Source of the DNA: JAGWGI01 sp050749785
Lineage (GTDB): Archaea > Micrarchaeota > Micrarchaeia > Micrarchaeales > CABMGC01
Assembly: GCA_050749785.1 (NCBI GenBank)
Contig: JBOGSA010000037.1
Coordinates: 1-40,395 of the forward strand
Length of the DNA: 40,395 nt
Reading direction: 5' to 3'
Shown here: positions 1-8,745 of the stretch, piece by piece
Position numbering within the stretch: position 1 is the stretch's first letter
How the letters are laid out: each line of letters begins with the position of its first letter
The notes under the pieces: generated by a model
The model's database searches: none
What the model saw: only the letters and a program-made list of their open reading frames with translations
Told to the model about the DNA's origin: nothing
Made by a program: the position numbers and the translations under genes

Positions 1-1
1 C

Positions 2-79
2 AGGTTCATGGGTGAAAAGAAGGTTGCAATACACACCTATTCGTGCCTTCTTGCATACATGATAACATATCTGATGTGA
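2..79 (+). CDS. C-terminal tail of a truncated ORF, possibly a transposase remnant
   Basis: An open frame enters from the left edge and ends at a TGA at 77-79. The last 25 residues include GEKKVAIHTYSCLLAYM. The pattern of a charged stretch, then V-x-I-H, then a hydrophobic LLAY run resembles the C-terminal end of some IS4/IS1634-type transposases, where this segment follows the last catalytic acidic residue. Too little is visible to prove the family. It could equally be the end of an unrelated protein or chance coding. Bases 80-234 hold no convincing gene, only TATA-like AT-rich stretches near 129-141 and 190-203. Confidence 0.25.
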   Translation, partial: RFMGEKKVAIHTYSCLLAYMITYLM

Positions 80-234
80 TCCTATGCAATTTGACGAGGG
101 TGATTGGATGTAAATGTCAAGTCCCTACTCTATTTAATCCAAGAAGTGAATCAAAAACAAAACAAGGCCGATAAAAACAAAATATGTGCGATAATATAAA
201 TAGGCCAAGACGAGACTTGATTCAAGGGAAGTTC

Positions 235-585
235 ATGGCAAAAATAAAAACAAGTAGGGCACCTGATTGTTCCTACCTTACTTTTAAGATTCTTGAAACC
301 CCGATGGACATCAACGCCCTTTCCCAGCAATACAAGAATGCAGTGCGTGATTTAGTCAAATCAAAATCTGCAGAAACCCCAACTTTTGTTTGGGAAGGGA
401 AGTCTTACAAGTACAACGACAACATCGTGCAGCTAAATAACCTAGGACGTGCGCAGTTGGAAGCAATAAGACAGTCACCAAAACTACTTGCAAGGCTTGA
501 AAAAGAAGCAGGAAAAATAATCAAGGAGTCAGAGATAGAAGTAAAGAAACTAAGAGAAAAGATTTTCTCCCACTTTGCCTATTAA
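235..585 (+). CDS. Hypothetical protein (116 aa)
   Basis: I do not recognise this protein. Its middle carries aromatic residues around FVWEGKSYKYND. The C-terminal third is charged and predicted helical (LEKEAGKIIKESEIEVKKLREKI), suggesting a short coiled coil. No signal peptide or membrane segment is visible. The frame is open from an ATG at 184, but the 17 extra residues look unlike a conserved start. A TATA-like AATATAAATAG at about 193-203 would place the transcript start just before the ATG at 235, so I prefer that start. The next small frame begins 14 nt after the stop and may be cotranscribed. Confidence 0.5.
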   Translation: MAKIKTSRAPDCSYLTFKILETPMDINALSQQYKNAVRDLVKSKSAETPTFVWEGKSYKYNDNIVQLNNLGRAQLEAIRQSPKLLARLEKEAGKIIKESEIEVKKLREKIFSHFAY

Positions 586-599
586 AATTGATGATAAAT

Positions 600-794
600 A
601 TGGAGCTGTATAAAAGCAAAATCAAAGCGGGAGAAGAAGACGATGATGAGTTTGATGGAGATGAAACGCGTCCACCGCTACCTATACCGGGACCATTTCC
701 AATTTGGCCAAAGCCTCTTTCAAAGGTTAATTCACACAGTCCATCTTTAATCAAGAAGAACACACAGAGTTTATTCTCAGTCAGGAGGAAATAG
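600..794 (+). CDS. Small hypothetical protein, acidic then proline-rich (64 aa)
   Basis: This short frame lies directly behind the preceding hypothetical gene and ends next to the 3' end of the minus-strand DUF373 gene. It has an acidic patch (EEDDDEFDGDE), a proline run (RPPLPIPGPFPIWPKP) and a basic tail. That composition suggests a disordered segment rather than a folded enzyme. No family is recognised and no clear ribosome binding site precedes the ATG at 600. An in-frame TTG and ATG just upstream (588, 591) are alternatives. It may be a non-functional frame. Confidence 0.35.
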   Translation: MELYKSKIKAGEEDDDEFDGDETRPPLPIPGPFPIWPKPLSKVNSHSPSLIKKNTQSLFSVRRK

Positions 795-2045
795 TTACTT
801 TATTACTACCTTGTTAGAGACATCGACAATCCTGTCCACGCTATAGCGTATGGGGTTTCCAAAGCTCGTGTTGACTATCAGCGAGCCTCTCTTTATGTCG
901 ATTCCAGACACCTTCCCTATCAAAGCGCCCAGTTCGTTAACCACCACCTTATCCTTCATCCTCTTCGTGCGTATCGCCCTCACCCTGAAGAATGTGGTTG
1001 TTACGCTTATCGCGATTCCGATCACAATTGCAGCCGCTGCAAATTCGAGGAGCTGCCAGAAGAATATCTGGCCAATCACCCATGCCACGAACGCGTAGCT
1101 TAAGACCCAGAGTATTATCGATGACCCAACATAGGTTCCGTACTTAAAGTTCCTGAAGATATATCTGCTGTTCTTTGCTTCAAACATTCTTCCCAAAAGG
1201 TAAAGGATCAACATCACAGGTGTAAGAAGCAGGAATCCTTCGACTGTGTATGCAGCTGTTGTAAGCGAATTGGACCCTAGCGAGAGCTGTGTTGTGTAGT
1301 TGCCGTATGCTATCAGAATGTTCGCCAGGAAGAAGATGATTGAACTTAGGTAGAAGACAAAGCTTATCCTCTCTATGCTGAACCCAAATCCCCTGAATGA
1401 GTGTATCAGTATGTCCTCAAGTCCGAATCCCTTCATTACTAGGTAGATTCCGATTAGTGCCACAGGCAGCTGCCATCCGACGCCAAGTGCGTAGCTCACA
1501 GCAAAGAGCAGCAGCAGTATCGCCGGTATTCCAAAGACTATCCTTGCATAGTGCGGCTCCTTGAGCTTTTCTATTATCGTGAAATATGTGTTCTCGAGCT
1601 GTTCGGCCTGCTTGACCACTACCACCTTCACGCTGTTTATCTTGATCCTTGACTCTATGAGTGGCAGAACCCGATTATCGCTTGCCCCATCGGTCACGAA
1701 CACACATGCGTCTACCTTGTAATTCGAGAGAACCAGTTCAAGCTGCCTTGAGATTTCTCTGTCTGCATCGTACCCCTCGGTCTCTGTGCCCGTTATTGTA
1801 GCAAGGTTGACCGAATATCCCTCGCTCTTTAGTTCATCGTAAAGCTTAACTGCCTGGAACATAGTGTTGCCATCGGTATCCTCAGGGTCTGCAAGCATTA
1901 TCTGGTTCGCTGCGTTTAGGTTCTGAACCCTTCCCAGAACTGGTCCTGATATCTTGGTCTTCCTGAAGAGGTCGTTGTCGATGTCTATGGCTAGAACCAA
2001 GAGTCGCTCGCTCTTGTCCTTTGAACGTGCCTTCCCTCTAGCCAT
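795..2045 (-). CDS. DUF373 family (COG2237-like) membrane protein
   Basis: The N-terminal ~165 residues form a soluble domain with LVLAIDIDND near the start, an LADPEDTDGNTMFQAVKLYDEL segment (quoted in part) and VDACVFVTDGASDNRVLPLI. These are typical of the archaeal DUF373 family. Residues from about 168 to 355 contain roughly six hydrophobic segments, and a basic, beta-rich tail follows. The biochemical role of the family is not known to me; it is widespread in archaea and sits in the cytoplasmic membrane. The length of 416 aa is slightly above the usual 350-400. The gene is divergent from the Yip1-like gene, and the two share a 64-bp promoter region. Confidence 0.85.
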   Translation of the reverse strand: MARGKARSKDKSERLLVLAIDIDNDLFRKTKISGPVLGRVQNLNAANQIMLADPEDTDGNTMFQAVKLYDELKSEGYSVNLATITGTETEGYDADREISRQLELVLSNYKVDACVFVTDGASDNRVLPLIESRIKINSVKVVVVKQAEQLENTYFTIIEKLKEPHYARIVFGIPAILLLLFAVSYALGVGWQLPVALIGIYLVMKGFGLEDILIHSFRGFGFSIERISFVFYLSSIIFFLANILIAYGNYTTQLSLGSNSLTTAAYTVEGFLLLTPVMLILYLLGRMFEAKNSRYIFRNFKYGTYVGSSIILWVLSYAFVAWVIGQIFFWQLLEFAAAAIVIGIAISVTTTFFRVRAIRTKRMKDKVVVNELGALIGKVSGIDIKRGSLIVNTSFGNPIRYSVDRIVDVSNKVVIK

Positions 2046-2109
2046 GCTATCAATATTTTTATCCTGAGGGTATATTTAAAGCTATTTGATGATAAGATAC
2101 TGTGACGTA
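2046..2109. promoter_or_regulatory. Divergent promoter region, DUF373 / Yip1-like genes
   Basis: An AT-rich stretch, TATATTTAAA at 2071-2080, is a good TATA box for the plus-strand gene. It places the transcript start within about 10 nt of the ATG at 2110. The same AT-rich core probably serves the minus-strand DUF373 gene. GTGA at 2102-2105 lies 4 nt before the plus-strand ATG. Confidence 0.5.
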
Positions 2110-2757
2110 ATGGGATACATGAACGATTTAAGATTCGCTTACAGCATACTCTTTAGGCCAGCAAGCGCGGCAAAGAAGAACTTCACTGCAAGGCAGTTCT
2201 TGGGGCTATACTACAAACTCACCGTAATTCCATTCATAATCTACTTAGTAATCGGAGCACTGCTCATACAGTTCGGCGCATCGTCTATTAGCACATCACT
2301 TGCTGGACTAGCGAGCATTTTTCCGATTGCAACAGCACTCGCATACCCTCTCTTGATACTCAGCGGAGTCCTGATCTTTTGGATTGCAATACCGATAGGT
2401 TTTGCAATTGACGCATTCATTTATCAGATAGTGGGAAAATTATTCCTCAACGTCTGGAAGGGCAACTACGATAAAACATTTGTAGCCGCAGGATTTGCGG
2501 TGATGCCTGCAATGCTATTCTACTGGCTCCTCTCGATTCCAATTCTGAATGTATTATACATAATCGTGGTCGGGATATGGGAGATAGTCCTTCTTGTAAT
2601 AGCGCTATCTGTGCAGCAAAAAGTATCAAGATTACAGGCTTTTGCTAGCGTACTTTCAGGTCTTGTGCTAGCAATATTGGTGGTTCTTCTGATTGTCGTA
2701 GGCATAATCGGAGCAGCTCACTCATTTGGCGGTGTTCCAAGCTTCTGGGGAATGTGA
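2110..2757 (+). CDS. Yip1-like multi-pass membrane protein
   Basis: After a short N-terminal segment (YMNDLRFAYSILFRPASAA) the protein has about five hydrophobic membrane helices. These include a TM near residues 35-60, ALAYPLLILSGVLIFWIA and the last VLAILVVLLIVVGIIGA. An N-terminal segment ending in a RPxxAF-like motif followed by five TMs is the general pattern of the prokaryotic Yip1/YIF1 domain family, whose function is unclear. An upstream in-frame TTG (2086) and ATG (2089) exist, but the TATA box at 2071-2080 makes those starts upstream of the likely transcript start. I chose ATG 2110 behind GTGA; ATG 2119 is possible. Confidence 0.7.
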   Translation: MGYMNDLRFAYSILFRPASAAKKNFTARQFLGLYYKLTVIPFIIYLVIGALLIQFGASSISTSLAGLASIFPIATALAYPLLILSGVLIFWIAIPIGFAIDAFIYQIVGKLFLNVWKGNYDKTFVAAGFAVMPAMLFYWLLSIPILNVLYIIVVGIWEIVLLVIALSVQQKVSRLQAFASVLSGLVLAILVVLLIVVGIIGAAHSFGGVPSFWGM

Positions 2758-2760
2758 GAG

Positions 2761-3054
2761 CTACTCGCTCCTTCTTCTGTACTTAACGCTTATGCCGCTC
2801 TTGGCAAATGTGTAGATTATCTTGTCGTACTGCGATAAAAATACTACCGCTAGGAAAAGTATAGTGGTGAGCACAATCACCCCGCTCAGCGCAATGTTTA
2901 GAAATTCCTGAAGGCTCGCAAGTGATGTGGTGTGCGTGTTTATCGAGACCAATGTGACAATGCTTATCGAGAAGTCGAGAACCAAAGACCCATATGCGAC
3001 TACCTCTATTGCTTTCTTCACTTTTGATATCTTGTAGAGGTTAGAAGGTCGCAT
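2761..3054 (-). CDS. Small two-TM membrane protein of unknown function
   Basis: This 97-residue protein has a basic N-terminus (MRPSNLYKISKVKKA), a first hydrophobic segment around residues 17-38, a second (ALSGVIVLTTILFLAVVFL) around 55-73 and a basic C-terminus ending KYRRRSE. The topology is consistent with two membrane helices and a cytosolic basic tail. No family is recognised. It ends 3 nt from the convergent Yip1-like gene. Both genes encode unknown membrane proteins, but nothing else links them. Confidence 0.6.
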   Translation of the reverse strand: MRPSNLYKISKVKKAIEVVAYGSLVLDFSISIVTLVSINTHTTSLASLQEFLNIALSGVIVLTTILFLAVVFLSQYDKIIYTFAKSGISVKYRRRSE

Positions 3055-3193
3055 TCTAATCGCTCATGTATAAATCAAAAAAGCTTATTAATGCTCTCTT
3101 GTAAAGTGAGCCTTCCACTTTTGGAAACAGAGCGGATTTCTTCCTAAACGAATACTAGACAACCTATTTAAAACAGGCAAGGAAACCCAAATC

Positions 3194-3721
3194 ATGGAAG
3201 CCAAGACGGCCCAGATCCCGAGGCTAAAGACAAGCCATGCGCTCACTACATTCGCGCACATTGTCAGCGGCGGAGAGGGGATGAGGCTCGACATCGCGTT
3301 CAAGAGCAACGACAACGAGAGGCTTGTCGGATTCTACGCAGTGCCGCAGCAAACGTCAATGAGAAATGGCGTGAGGCAGGAGGACATGCGAAGGAAGCTG
3401 GAGCTGATAAACGACCTACTAACGGTATGTGACAAGACACAAACACCCGTAGAGATTTACGTGTACAAGACCGGATTAAATGATACATATCTTAACGAAG
3501 CGTGCAGGAATGCCCAGGTAGACGATTTGAGTCTTCCAAACGATAGGCTCTACATTGACAAATTCCACATCTCTTATCCAGACACTGAAATAGCCTGCCA
3601 CTGCATTTACAAGGACAATGAGAACAGAAAGATAGGATATCGGGTAGGAATAAGAGCGGCAACAGCAATTATCAACCTAGACGAGCACATCAAGATCCTC
3701 AGAGAGCTTAGGAAAGCCTAA
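3194..3721 (+). CDS. Hypothetical cytosolic protein (175 aa)
   Basis: I do not recognise the family. The sequence alternates beta-like and helical segments (for example RLDIAFKSNDNERLVGFYAV and KIGYRVGIRAATAIINLDEH) and has no signal peptide or membrane helix. Two cysteines occur near CHCIY at about residue 138. The TATA-like CCTATTTAAAAC at 3162-3173 lies about 25 nt before the ATG, so the mRNA is probably leaderless, which supports this start. The gene stands alone, followed by a ~100 bp AT-rich gap. Confidence 0.65.
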   Translation: MEAKTAQIPRLKTSHALTTFAHIVSGGEGMRLDIAFKSNDNERLVGFYAVPQQTSMRNGVRQEDMRRKLELINDLLTVCDKTQTPVEIYVYKTGLNDTYLNEACRNAQVDDLSLPNDRLYIDKFHISYPDTEIACHCIYKDNENRKIGYRVGIRAATAIINLDEHIKILRELRKA

Positions 3722-3822
3722 ATTTGTATTTTATAATACGAAACGCAACAATAAGTTTTTATTTATAGCATAATCAAGTGATTAGTCTAAAATGTACGTC
3801 AATTCGTTACCGGTCGTAGGAA

Positions 3823-4413
3823 ATGAGTGAAAACAGGCAATTTTTGAATGTCGTAGAGGAAACCCTCTCCAGCGGAGACGAAGCTGAGATTAGGGAAATT
3901 CTGTCAAAGCCGATAGAAAAGAGCCCAAACAATAGTTTCGCGCTCCAGATACTAGCCGATATGGAAAGAATCGAACAGCTTAAGCTCGGACTAGAATATG
4001 CAAAAAAGTTTGGGATAGATATCTCAAAGCAGGAGAACAACAACAAAGAGAACTTGCTCAGCACAATAATTCTTAACCTAAAGAAGGATAACCTGCTTCA
4101 CCTCACCACCGAAGAGTTCAACAAAAAATACGAAAATACAGTCATAATGGTGGATTTAGTTCATGAGCACAATCCGACTCTTTTTGCCCAAATGGTGCTA
4201 AAAGAGGACAAAATTAAAAGGACACCAATAGCTCTAAGCAGATCAGACAACTCGGATAATTCAATCTATTACAACATACTTAAGAAAATAGAGAAAGTTG
4301 CTAATCCTGATCAGAAAATAATCACCGAATTGAAGAGGGGGAATGAAATGAACAAGATATTTGCCCCGCAGGCTGACGGCCCTGTCTTTTCTATTCCAAA
4401 GATTAAGCAGTAG
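3823..4413 (+). CDS. Hypothetical helical protein (196 aa)
   Basis: This is an acidic, largely helical protein. Its first 80 residues (FLNVVEETLSSGDEAEIREI, then NNSFALQILADMERIEQLK) look like TPR- or HEAT-like helical hairpins, but no consensus repeat is clear. No catalytic motif, membrane segment or signal is visible. TATA-like AT-rich sequence lies at about 3755-3766. The 3' end overlaps the convergent alpha/beta hydrolase gene by 11 nt. The function is unknown. Confidence 0.6.
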   Translation: MSENRQFLNVVEETLSSGDEAEIREILSKPIEKSPNNSFALQILADMERIEQLKLGLEYAKKFGIDISKQENNNKENLLSTIILNLKKDNLLHLTTEEFNKKYENTVIMVDLVHEHNPTLFAQMVLKEDKIKRTPIALSRSDNSDNSIYYNILKKIEKVANPDQKIITELKRGNEMNKIFAPQADGPVFSIPKIKQ

Positions 4414-5143
4414 ATCTCACAAAGTCTAGCACTCTTTTTGCAAACTCTTCAGGATTAGTGTAGTGCGAATCGTGTCCTGCTCCATCTATTATCTCGAGCT
4501 TGCTGCCCTTTATCTTCTGATTGAACGATGTTGCGTATTTCATAGATATCACCTTGTCATCGCTCCCCCAAACTATGAGTGTTGGTTTCTTTATCCTTGC
4601 AAGGACCTCATCGCTAAGCTCCTCTTCCCGCGCGGCGTTAAGCACGCTTCTCATGACGAACTCCTTGTTGTTCATCATCATAAGAGTGTCAAGGAATTTC
4701 TCCTTGTATTCGTCGCCATCAAGTTTTTTTGCAAACGCCTCCTCTTCCTCTTCAAGGCCTGCGCTGTCCTCCAGCACGAAACTAAGAGAGGGATAAGGAT
4801 AAGAAGCATAGTATGCAGCGACCCATCCGCCATATGAATGCCCGACTATGCAGCTGCTGCCGCAGTTCTGGTCTGAAATAAATTCCATCAATACCTGCAC
4901 CTGCTCGCTCACAGTATATCTAACATCAGACGGCGCATCAGACTTCCCGTGGCCCAACAGGTCTATTAGCGAGATGTCAAGATCATCAGGCATGAATCTC
5001 ATGAGTTTTGCCCATGCCTTTGTGGTTCCACCGAGCCCGTGAATGAAAATTATTTTCTTTCCGTTGGCATGGTGCCTTTTGTAGTATATTTTGCCAAGTG
5101 AAGAGTGCGTGTAACCCTCTTCAAAGTCCTTGTCGTAGTCCAT
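4403..5143 (-). CDS. Alpha/beta hydrolase, last gene of the pdh operon
   Basis: This is a compact alpha/beta hydrolase fold enzyme of 246 residues. The oxyanion-side HGLGG motif lies at 35-39. The nucleophile elbow GHSYGG (101-106) places Ser103, the acid is in WGSDD (Asp195 or 196), and the histidine is in GAGHDSH (His224 fits). Lid residues between 130 and 180 contain a run of five glutamates. The family includes esterases, lipases and C-C hydrolases; the substrate cannot be read from the sequence. The ATG follows the lpdA stop by only 4 nt and is preceded by GTGA, so it is very probably cotranscribed with the pyruvate dehydrogenase genes. A link such as lipoyl or acyl ester hydrolysis is speculation. 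Confidence 0.85.
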   Translation of the reverse strand: MDYDKDFEEGYTHSSLGKIYYKRHHANGKKIIFIHGLGGTTKAWAKLMRFMPDDLDISLIDLLGHGKSDAPSDVRYTVSEQVQVLMEFISDQNCGSSCIVGHSYGGWVAAYYASYPYPSLSFVLEDSAGLEEEEEAFAKKLDGDEYKEKFLDTLMMMNNKEFVMRSVLNAAREEELSDEVLARIKKPTLIVWGSDDKVISMKYATSFNQKIKGSKLEIIDGAGHDSHYTNPEEFAKRVLDFVRSTA

Positions 5144-5147
5144 GCAC

Positions 5148-6521
5148 TCACTTTTTTGCCTTGGGGTAGAAGAAGTGAAGCGGTCGACCTAGAGCTGCCT
5201 CTGCAGCCTCCTGCACAGCTTCGCTATAAGTAGGATGTGGATGTATTGTTGAGGCTATATCTTCTAAAGTCGCGCCCATCTCTATCGCAAGTGCAGCCTC
5301 CGATATCATGGAGCTTGCCTCATCGGAAACTATCTCTATTCCCTTCACCATCTGGCTGCCATCATATGCGATCTTCACAAAGCCGCGCATAGTATCTAGA
5401 GCAACAGACCTTCCAAGGGCGCTGAGCGGGAACTTGGTAATGCTTATGCCATTGCCCTCCTCAACAATCCCGGCAATTGCAATCTCTGGGTCGGAGAATA
5501 TTACAGCAGGCACAACAAGATTATCGTAAGATGAATTCTGTCCGGCCGCAACCTCACCGGCTACAACTCCCTGCCTTATCGCTTTGTGCGCAAGCATCGG
5601 TTCGCCGATTACATCTCCAACTGCAAAGATGTTTGGGTCAGATGTGCGAAGTTGCCTGTCAACCTGTATGAATCCCTTTGCGTCAACTTTCACTTTTGTA
5701 TTCTCAAGTCCCAGGCCGTTTGTGTAAGGCGTGAGCCCAACTGCGACAACTATGGTGTCTGCATCTATCTTTTCACCAGAAGCCAGAGTAACCGAGTTAT
5801 AATCGTGCGATGCAGGGCTTGCATTCATGTATATCTTAACGCCCAGCTCCTGCAGCCTTGCCTTGACAAGTGCTATTGCATCCCGATCGAATCTTGAGAG
5901 AACATCAGATCTTGCGATTATCGATACCTTGGTGCCGAACTTTGCATACAATGTCCCAATTTCTACAGCGACATATCCTGCGCCAACTATCGCCATGCTC
6001 TTTGGTATGAACTCAAGGCTTAGCGCCTGCTTGTAATCTATTATGTTGCCTCCAAATTCGAATCCCTTCAGAGGTGTAGATTCAGAACCTGTTGCTATAA
6101 GTGCCTTTTTGAAATCAAGCGAAGTGCCGTTTGTGAGCTGCAGCGTTGTAGAATTAAGGAAGGTCGCAGTTCCTTTTATCACCTCTATCTGGTTGAGCTT
6201 GCATAGAGACTCAACTCCATTTTCCAATTTCGCAGAGACGTCAGTACGCCATTTCAACATCGCTTTTGGGTCAATGCTTGCACCCTGAACCGTTATTCCG
6301 AACTTCTGAGAGTGCTGTGCATCGTAGAAAATGTCGGCAATTTTTATCAGAGTCTTTGAAGGAATGCATGCGTAGTTGAGACAATGGCCTCCCATCTTGT
6401 TTTTCTCCACAAGCGCCACATTGAGTCCGAGCTGCGATGCACGTATTGCAGCAACATATCCTCCTACTCCTCCGCCAATCACGGCAAGGTCAACTTGTTC
6501 TGGTAAAGAGCCCATAACCAT
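5148..6521 (-). CDS. lpdA: Dihydrolipoyl dehydrogenase (E3)
   Basis: E3 reoxidises the dihydrolipoyl arm of E2 using FAD and passes electrons to NAD+. The FAD-binding motif GGGVGGYVAAIRA lies at 16-28. The redox-active disulfide motif GGHCLNYACIPSK gives Cys47 and Cys52; the family more often has GGTCLN, so His46 is a small variation. A second Rossmann motif (VGAGYVAVEIG) is for NAD, the FAD-contacting AVGDV is present, and the C-terminal HPHPTYSE carries the His-Glu pair that acts across the dimer. At 457 residues it has the normal length. It is the fourth gene of the pdh operon, 27 nt behind E2. An in-frame ATG two codons further in is an alternative start. Confidence 0.96.
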   Translation of the reverse strand: MVMGSLPEQVDLAVIGGGVGGYVAAIRASQLGLNVALVEKNKMGGHCLNYACIPSKTLIKIADIFYDAQHSQKFGITVQGASIDPKAMLKWRTDVSAKLENGVESLCKLNQIEVIKGTATFLNSTTLQLTNGTSLDFKKALIATGSESTPLKGFEFGGNIIDYKQALSLEFIPKSMAIVGAGYVAVEIGTLYAKFGTKVSIIARSDVLSRFDRDAIALVKARLQELGVKIYMNASPASHDYNSVTLASGEKIDADTIVVAVGLTPYTNGLGLENTKVKVDAKGFIQVDRQLRTSDPNIFAVGDVIGEPMLAHKAIRQGVVAGEVAAGQNSSYDNLVVPAVIFSDPEIAIAGIVEEGNGISITKFPLSALGRSVALDTMRGFVKIAYDGSQMVKGIEIVSDEASSMISEAALAIEMGATLEDIASTIHPHPTYSEAVQEAAEAALGRPLHFFYPKAKK

Positions 6522-6548
6522 TCAATCATCTATTCTTGCTCTGTCTTC

Positions 6549-7775
6549 TCATCCGAGCATTTCAAGGAAGTCAGGGTCCTCAAGGTATTTTATCAGATCG
6601 TTTCCGAAATGGACTGCTTCCGCACCATCAACCACCCTGTGATCAAAAGAAAGCGAGAACGGAAGCTGTTTTCCAACAACAACTTTCCCATCTTTAACCA
6701 TCGGCGTGTCCTTTATCATGTGAATGCCTAATATTGCAACTTCAGGATAGTTTATCATTGGCACAGAGAGGTAGCCACCGCCTAAGCTTCCTATGTTGGT
6801 TATGGTGAAGGTGCTGTCACGCATCTCATCTACAGTTATTGTGTTGTTATGCAGTTTGTCGCTGAGCCCCTTTATCTCCTTTGCTATCTGTAGTATGCTC
6901 TTCTTGTCAGCCTCCTTGATTACGATGACTTTCAGGCCATCTGCGGTCTCTGCGGCAAGCCCTATATTGTAATATCTTTTCAAAATGATCTCGAACTTCT
7001 CATGGTCATAGCTCGAGTTGAACCTCTCATTGTCCTTGTCCTTAAGCGCTCCAATTACCGCCTTTATTATGTAGGGCAGGAATGTGAGCTTTACTCCGAA
7101 CTCCTTCTCGGCCTTTGGCTTTTCCCTCTGCACTATTTCCCAGAGCGCAGTCGCATCAATGAGGTCCATGTGTACTGCCCTAGGTATTGTCCATGACGCC
7201 TCCATGTTCTTTGCAATTGTTTTCCTTACCATTGACATCGGTATCCTTTCAACTTGTTCTGAATGCTTTTGCTCTAGAGATTCAGAATATTTTGGAACTG
7301 GTTTTGCTGTTATTATAGCCTCGTGACCTGTGCCCCTAACGTCATTCTCAAGTATTTTGCCTCCAGGTCCGGTCCCGATGACTGTACTGATATCAACTCC
7401 AAGGTCTCTGGCAAGTTTTCTTACTCCCGGGGTTGCAATTATCTCTTTTGTTGTCTGCGTAGGCATCTGCGCTGCAGGTTTTGCAGCAGCAATTGGCATT
7501 GCTGCAGGCTGCTGTTGTCTTTGTGGTGCGGCACTCAACTCCTCATCGGTTCCAACCGTTGCAATCAGATCGCCAACATGCACTATCGCATCTTCTTTAA
7601 CTACAATTTTTACCTTTCCACTTATCGGCGATGGAATGTTGACCACTGCCTTGTCGGTCTCTATCTGGAAAAGTGCTTGGTCCTCTTTTACCGCATCACC
7701 GTCCTTGACAAGCCATTTCTGCAAGTGTCCTTCTGTGATTCCTTCCCCAACATCAACAAATTTTATCCCTTTCAC
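6549..7775 (-). CDS. pdhC: Dihydrolipoamide acetyltransferase (E2) of pyruvate/2-oxoacid dehydrogenase
   Basis: E2 carries the acyl group on lipoate and transfers it to CoA. The N-terminal lipoyl domain (1-80) has the target lysine in ETDKA (Lys42). An Ala/Pro/Gln-rich linker is followed by the peripheral-subunit-binding domain (ATPGVRKLARDLG, about 114-150). The catalytic acyltransferase domain ends with DHRVVDG, giving His379 and Asp383. There is a single lipoyl domain, and 408 aa is usual for archaeal and Gram-positive E2. Translation starts at GTG 7775, with GTGA placed 4 nt before it and overlapping the stop of pdhB, so the two genes are translationally coupled. The substrate could be a branched-chain 2-oxoacid instead of pyruvate. 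Confidence 0.95.
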   Translation of the reverse strand: MKGIKFVDVGEGITEGHLQKWLVKDGDAVKEDQALFQIETDKAVVNIPSPISGKVKIVVKEDAIVHVGDLIATVGTDEELSAAPQRQQQPAAMPIAAAKPAAQMPTQTTKEIIATPGVRKLARDLGVDISTVIGTGPGGKILENDVRGTGHEAIITAKPVPKYSESLEQKHSEQVERIPMSMVRKTIAKNMEASWTIPRAVHMDLIDATALWEIVQREKPKAEKEFGVKLTFLPYIIKAVIGALKDKDNERFNSSYDHEKFEIILKRYYNIGLAAETADGLKVIVIKEADKKSILQIAKEIKGLSDKLHNNTITVDEMRDSTFTITNIGSLGGGYLSVPMINYPEVAILGIHMIKDTPMVKDGKVVVGKQLPFSLSFDHRVVDGAEAVHFGNDLIKYLEDPDFLEMLG

Positions 7776-7779
7776 ATAA

Positions 7780-8745
7780 TCACGATGACAATAGTTTGTC
7801 TATTGCCTTTGACACTTTAATAGCATTCGGTATGTAGTAATTTTCATAACCTGGGAACGGATACGGGAAGCTTGCAGATCCCACTCTCATAATCGGTGCC
7901 TTGAGGTCAAATATCGCCTTCTCTCCTATTCGCGCTGCGATTTCAGCTCCCGAACCGAATCCCAAAGGTGCCTCATGGACTATCAAAACCTTTCCTGTCT
8001 TCTTTACGCTGCTCAGAATTGCTTCCTCGTCTAATGGGTTGATTGTTCTTAGGTCAAGAACATCAGCAGAGAGATTTCTCTTCTCCACCACTTCATTTAC
8101 AACGCTAAGCATCGTCCCGTAAGTTATTATGCTCAAATCATTTCCCTCCTTCACCAAGTTTGCCTTTCCTATTTCTATCTCATACGTTTCGTCAGGTATG
8201 TCTTGTTTGAAAAGCCTGTAGAGTTTTGTTGGTTCAAGAAACACAACCGGGTCGTGCATGTGCAATGATTTTATCAAAAGACCTTTTGCATCGTAGGGAG
8301 TTGCTGGAATTACAACAACAAGACCGCCAAGATGAGAATAAAGCGCTTCTGGACTGTCAGAATGGTGTTCAAGCGTTCTCACCCCTCCACTTATTGGTGT
8401 CCTGACCACCATCGGCACTTCATATGCGGATCTTGTCCTGCTCCTGTATCGCGCGGCGTGGTTTGCCAACTGGCCAAAGCCCATCAACATGAATCCAGCG
8501 AATTGTATCTCCGCGACCGGATGCAAACCTGACATCGCCATTCCAATTGATGCTCCCAAAATCATTGATTCTGCAAGAGGGGTATCCATGACTCTCCTCT
8601 CTCCGTACTTTGCCTGAAGTCCATCAGTAGCCCTAAAAACTCCTCCGTCCTTTCCAATATCCTCTCCGAGCAGCACAACATCATCGCTCTCCTGCAGACT
8701 AAGGTCAAGTGCACTGTTTATCGCGCCAACCATGTTTGTCTTCAT
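7780..8745 (-). CDS. pdhB: Pyruvate dehydrogenase E1 component, beta subunit
   Basis: The beta subunit forms the E1 heterotetramer with the alpha subunit and contributes to the thiamine diphosphate site. Conserved features are LGEDIGKDGGVFRAT near 26, DTPLAES (about 55), a GGVRTLEHHSDSPEA segment at about 119, and a C-terminal transketolase domain with VLDLRTINPLDEE and VHEAPLGFGSGAEI. The length of 321 aa is normal. The ATG overlaps the pdhA stop by 4 nt (ATGA), typical of coupled translation. E1 of a branched-chain 2-oxoacid complex is the alternative; the malic enzyme nearby favours pyruvate. Confidence 0.95.
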   Translation of the reverse strand: MKTNMVGAINSALDLSLQESDDVVLLGEDIGKDGGVFRATDGLQAKYGERRVMDTPLAESMILGASIGMAMSGLHPVAEIQFAGFMLMGFGQLANHAARYRSRTRSAYEVPMVVRTPISGGVRTLEHHSDSPEALYSHLGGLVVVIPATPYDAKGLLIKSLHMHDPVVFLEPTKLYRLFKQDIPDETYEIEIGKANLVKEGNDLSIITYGTMLSVVNEVVEKRNLSADVLDLRTINPLDEEAILSSVKKTGKVLIVHEAPLGFGSGAEIAARIGEKAIFDLKAPIMRVGSASFPYPFPGYENYYIPNAIKVSKAIDKLLSS

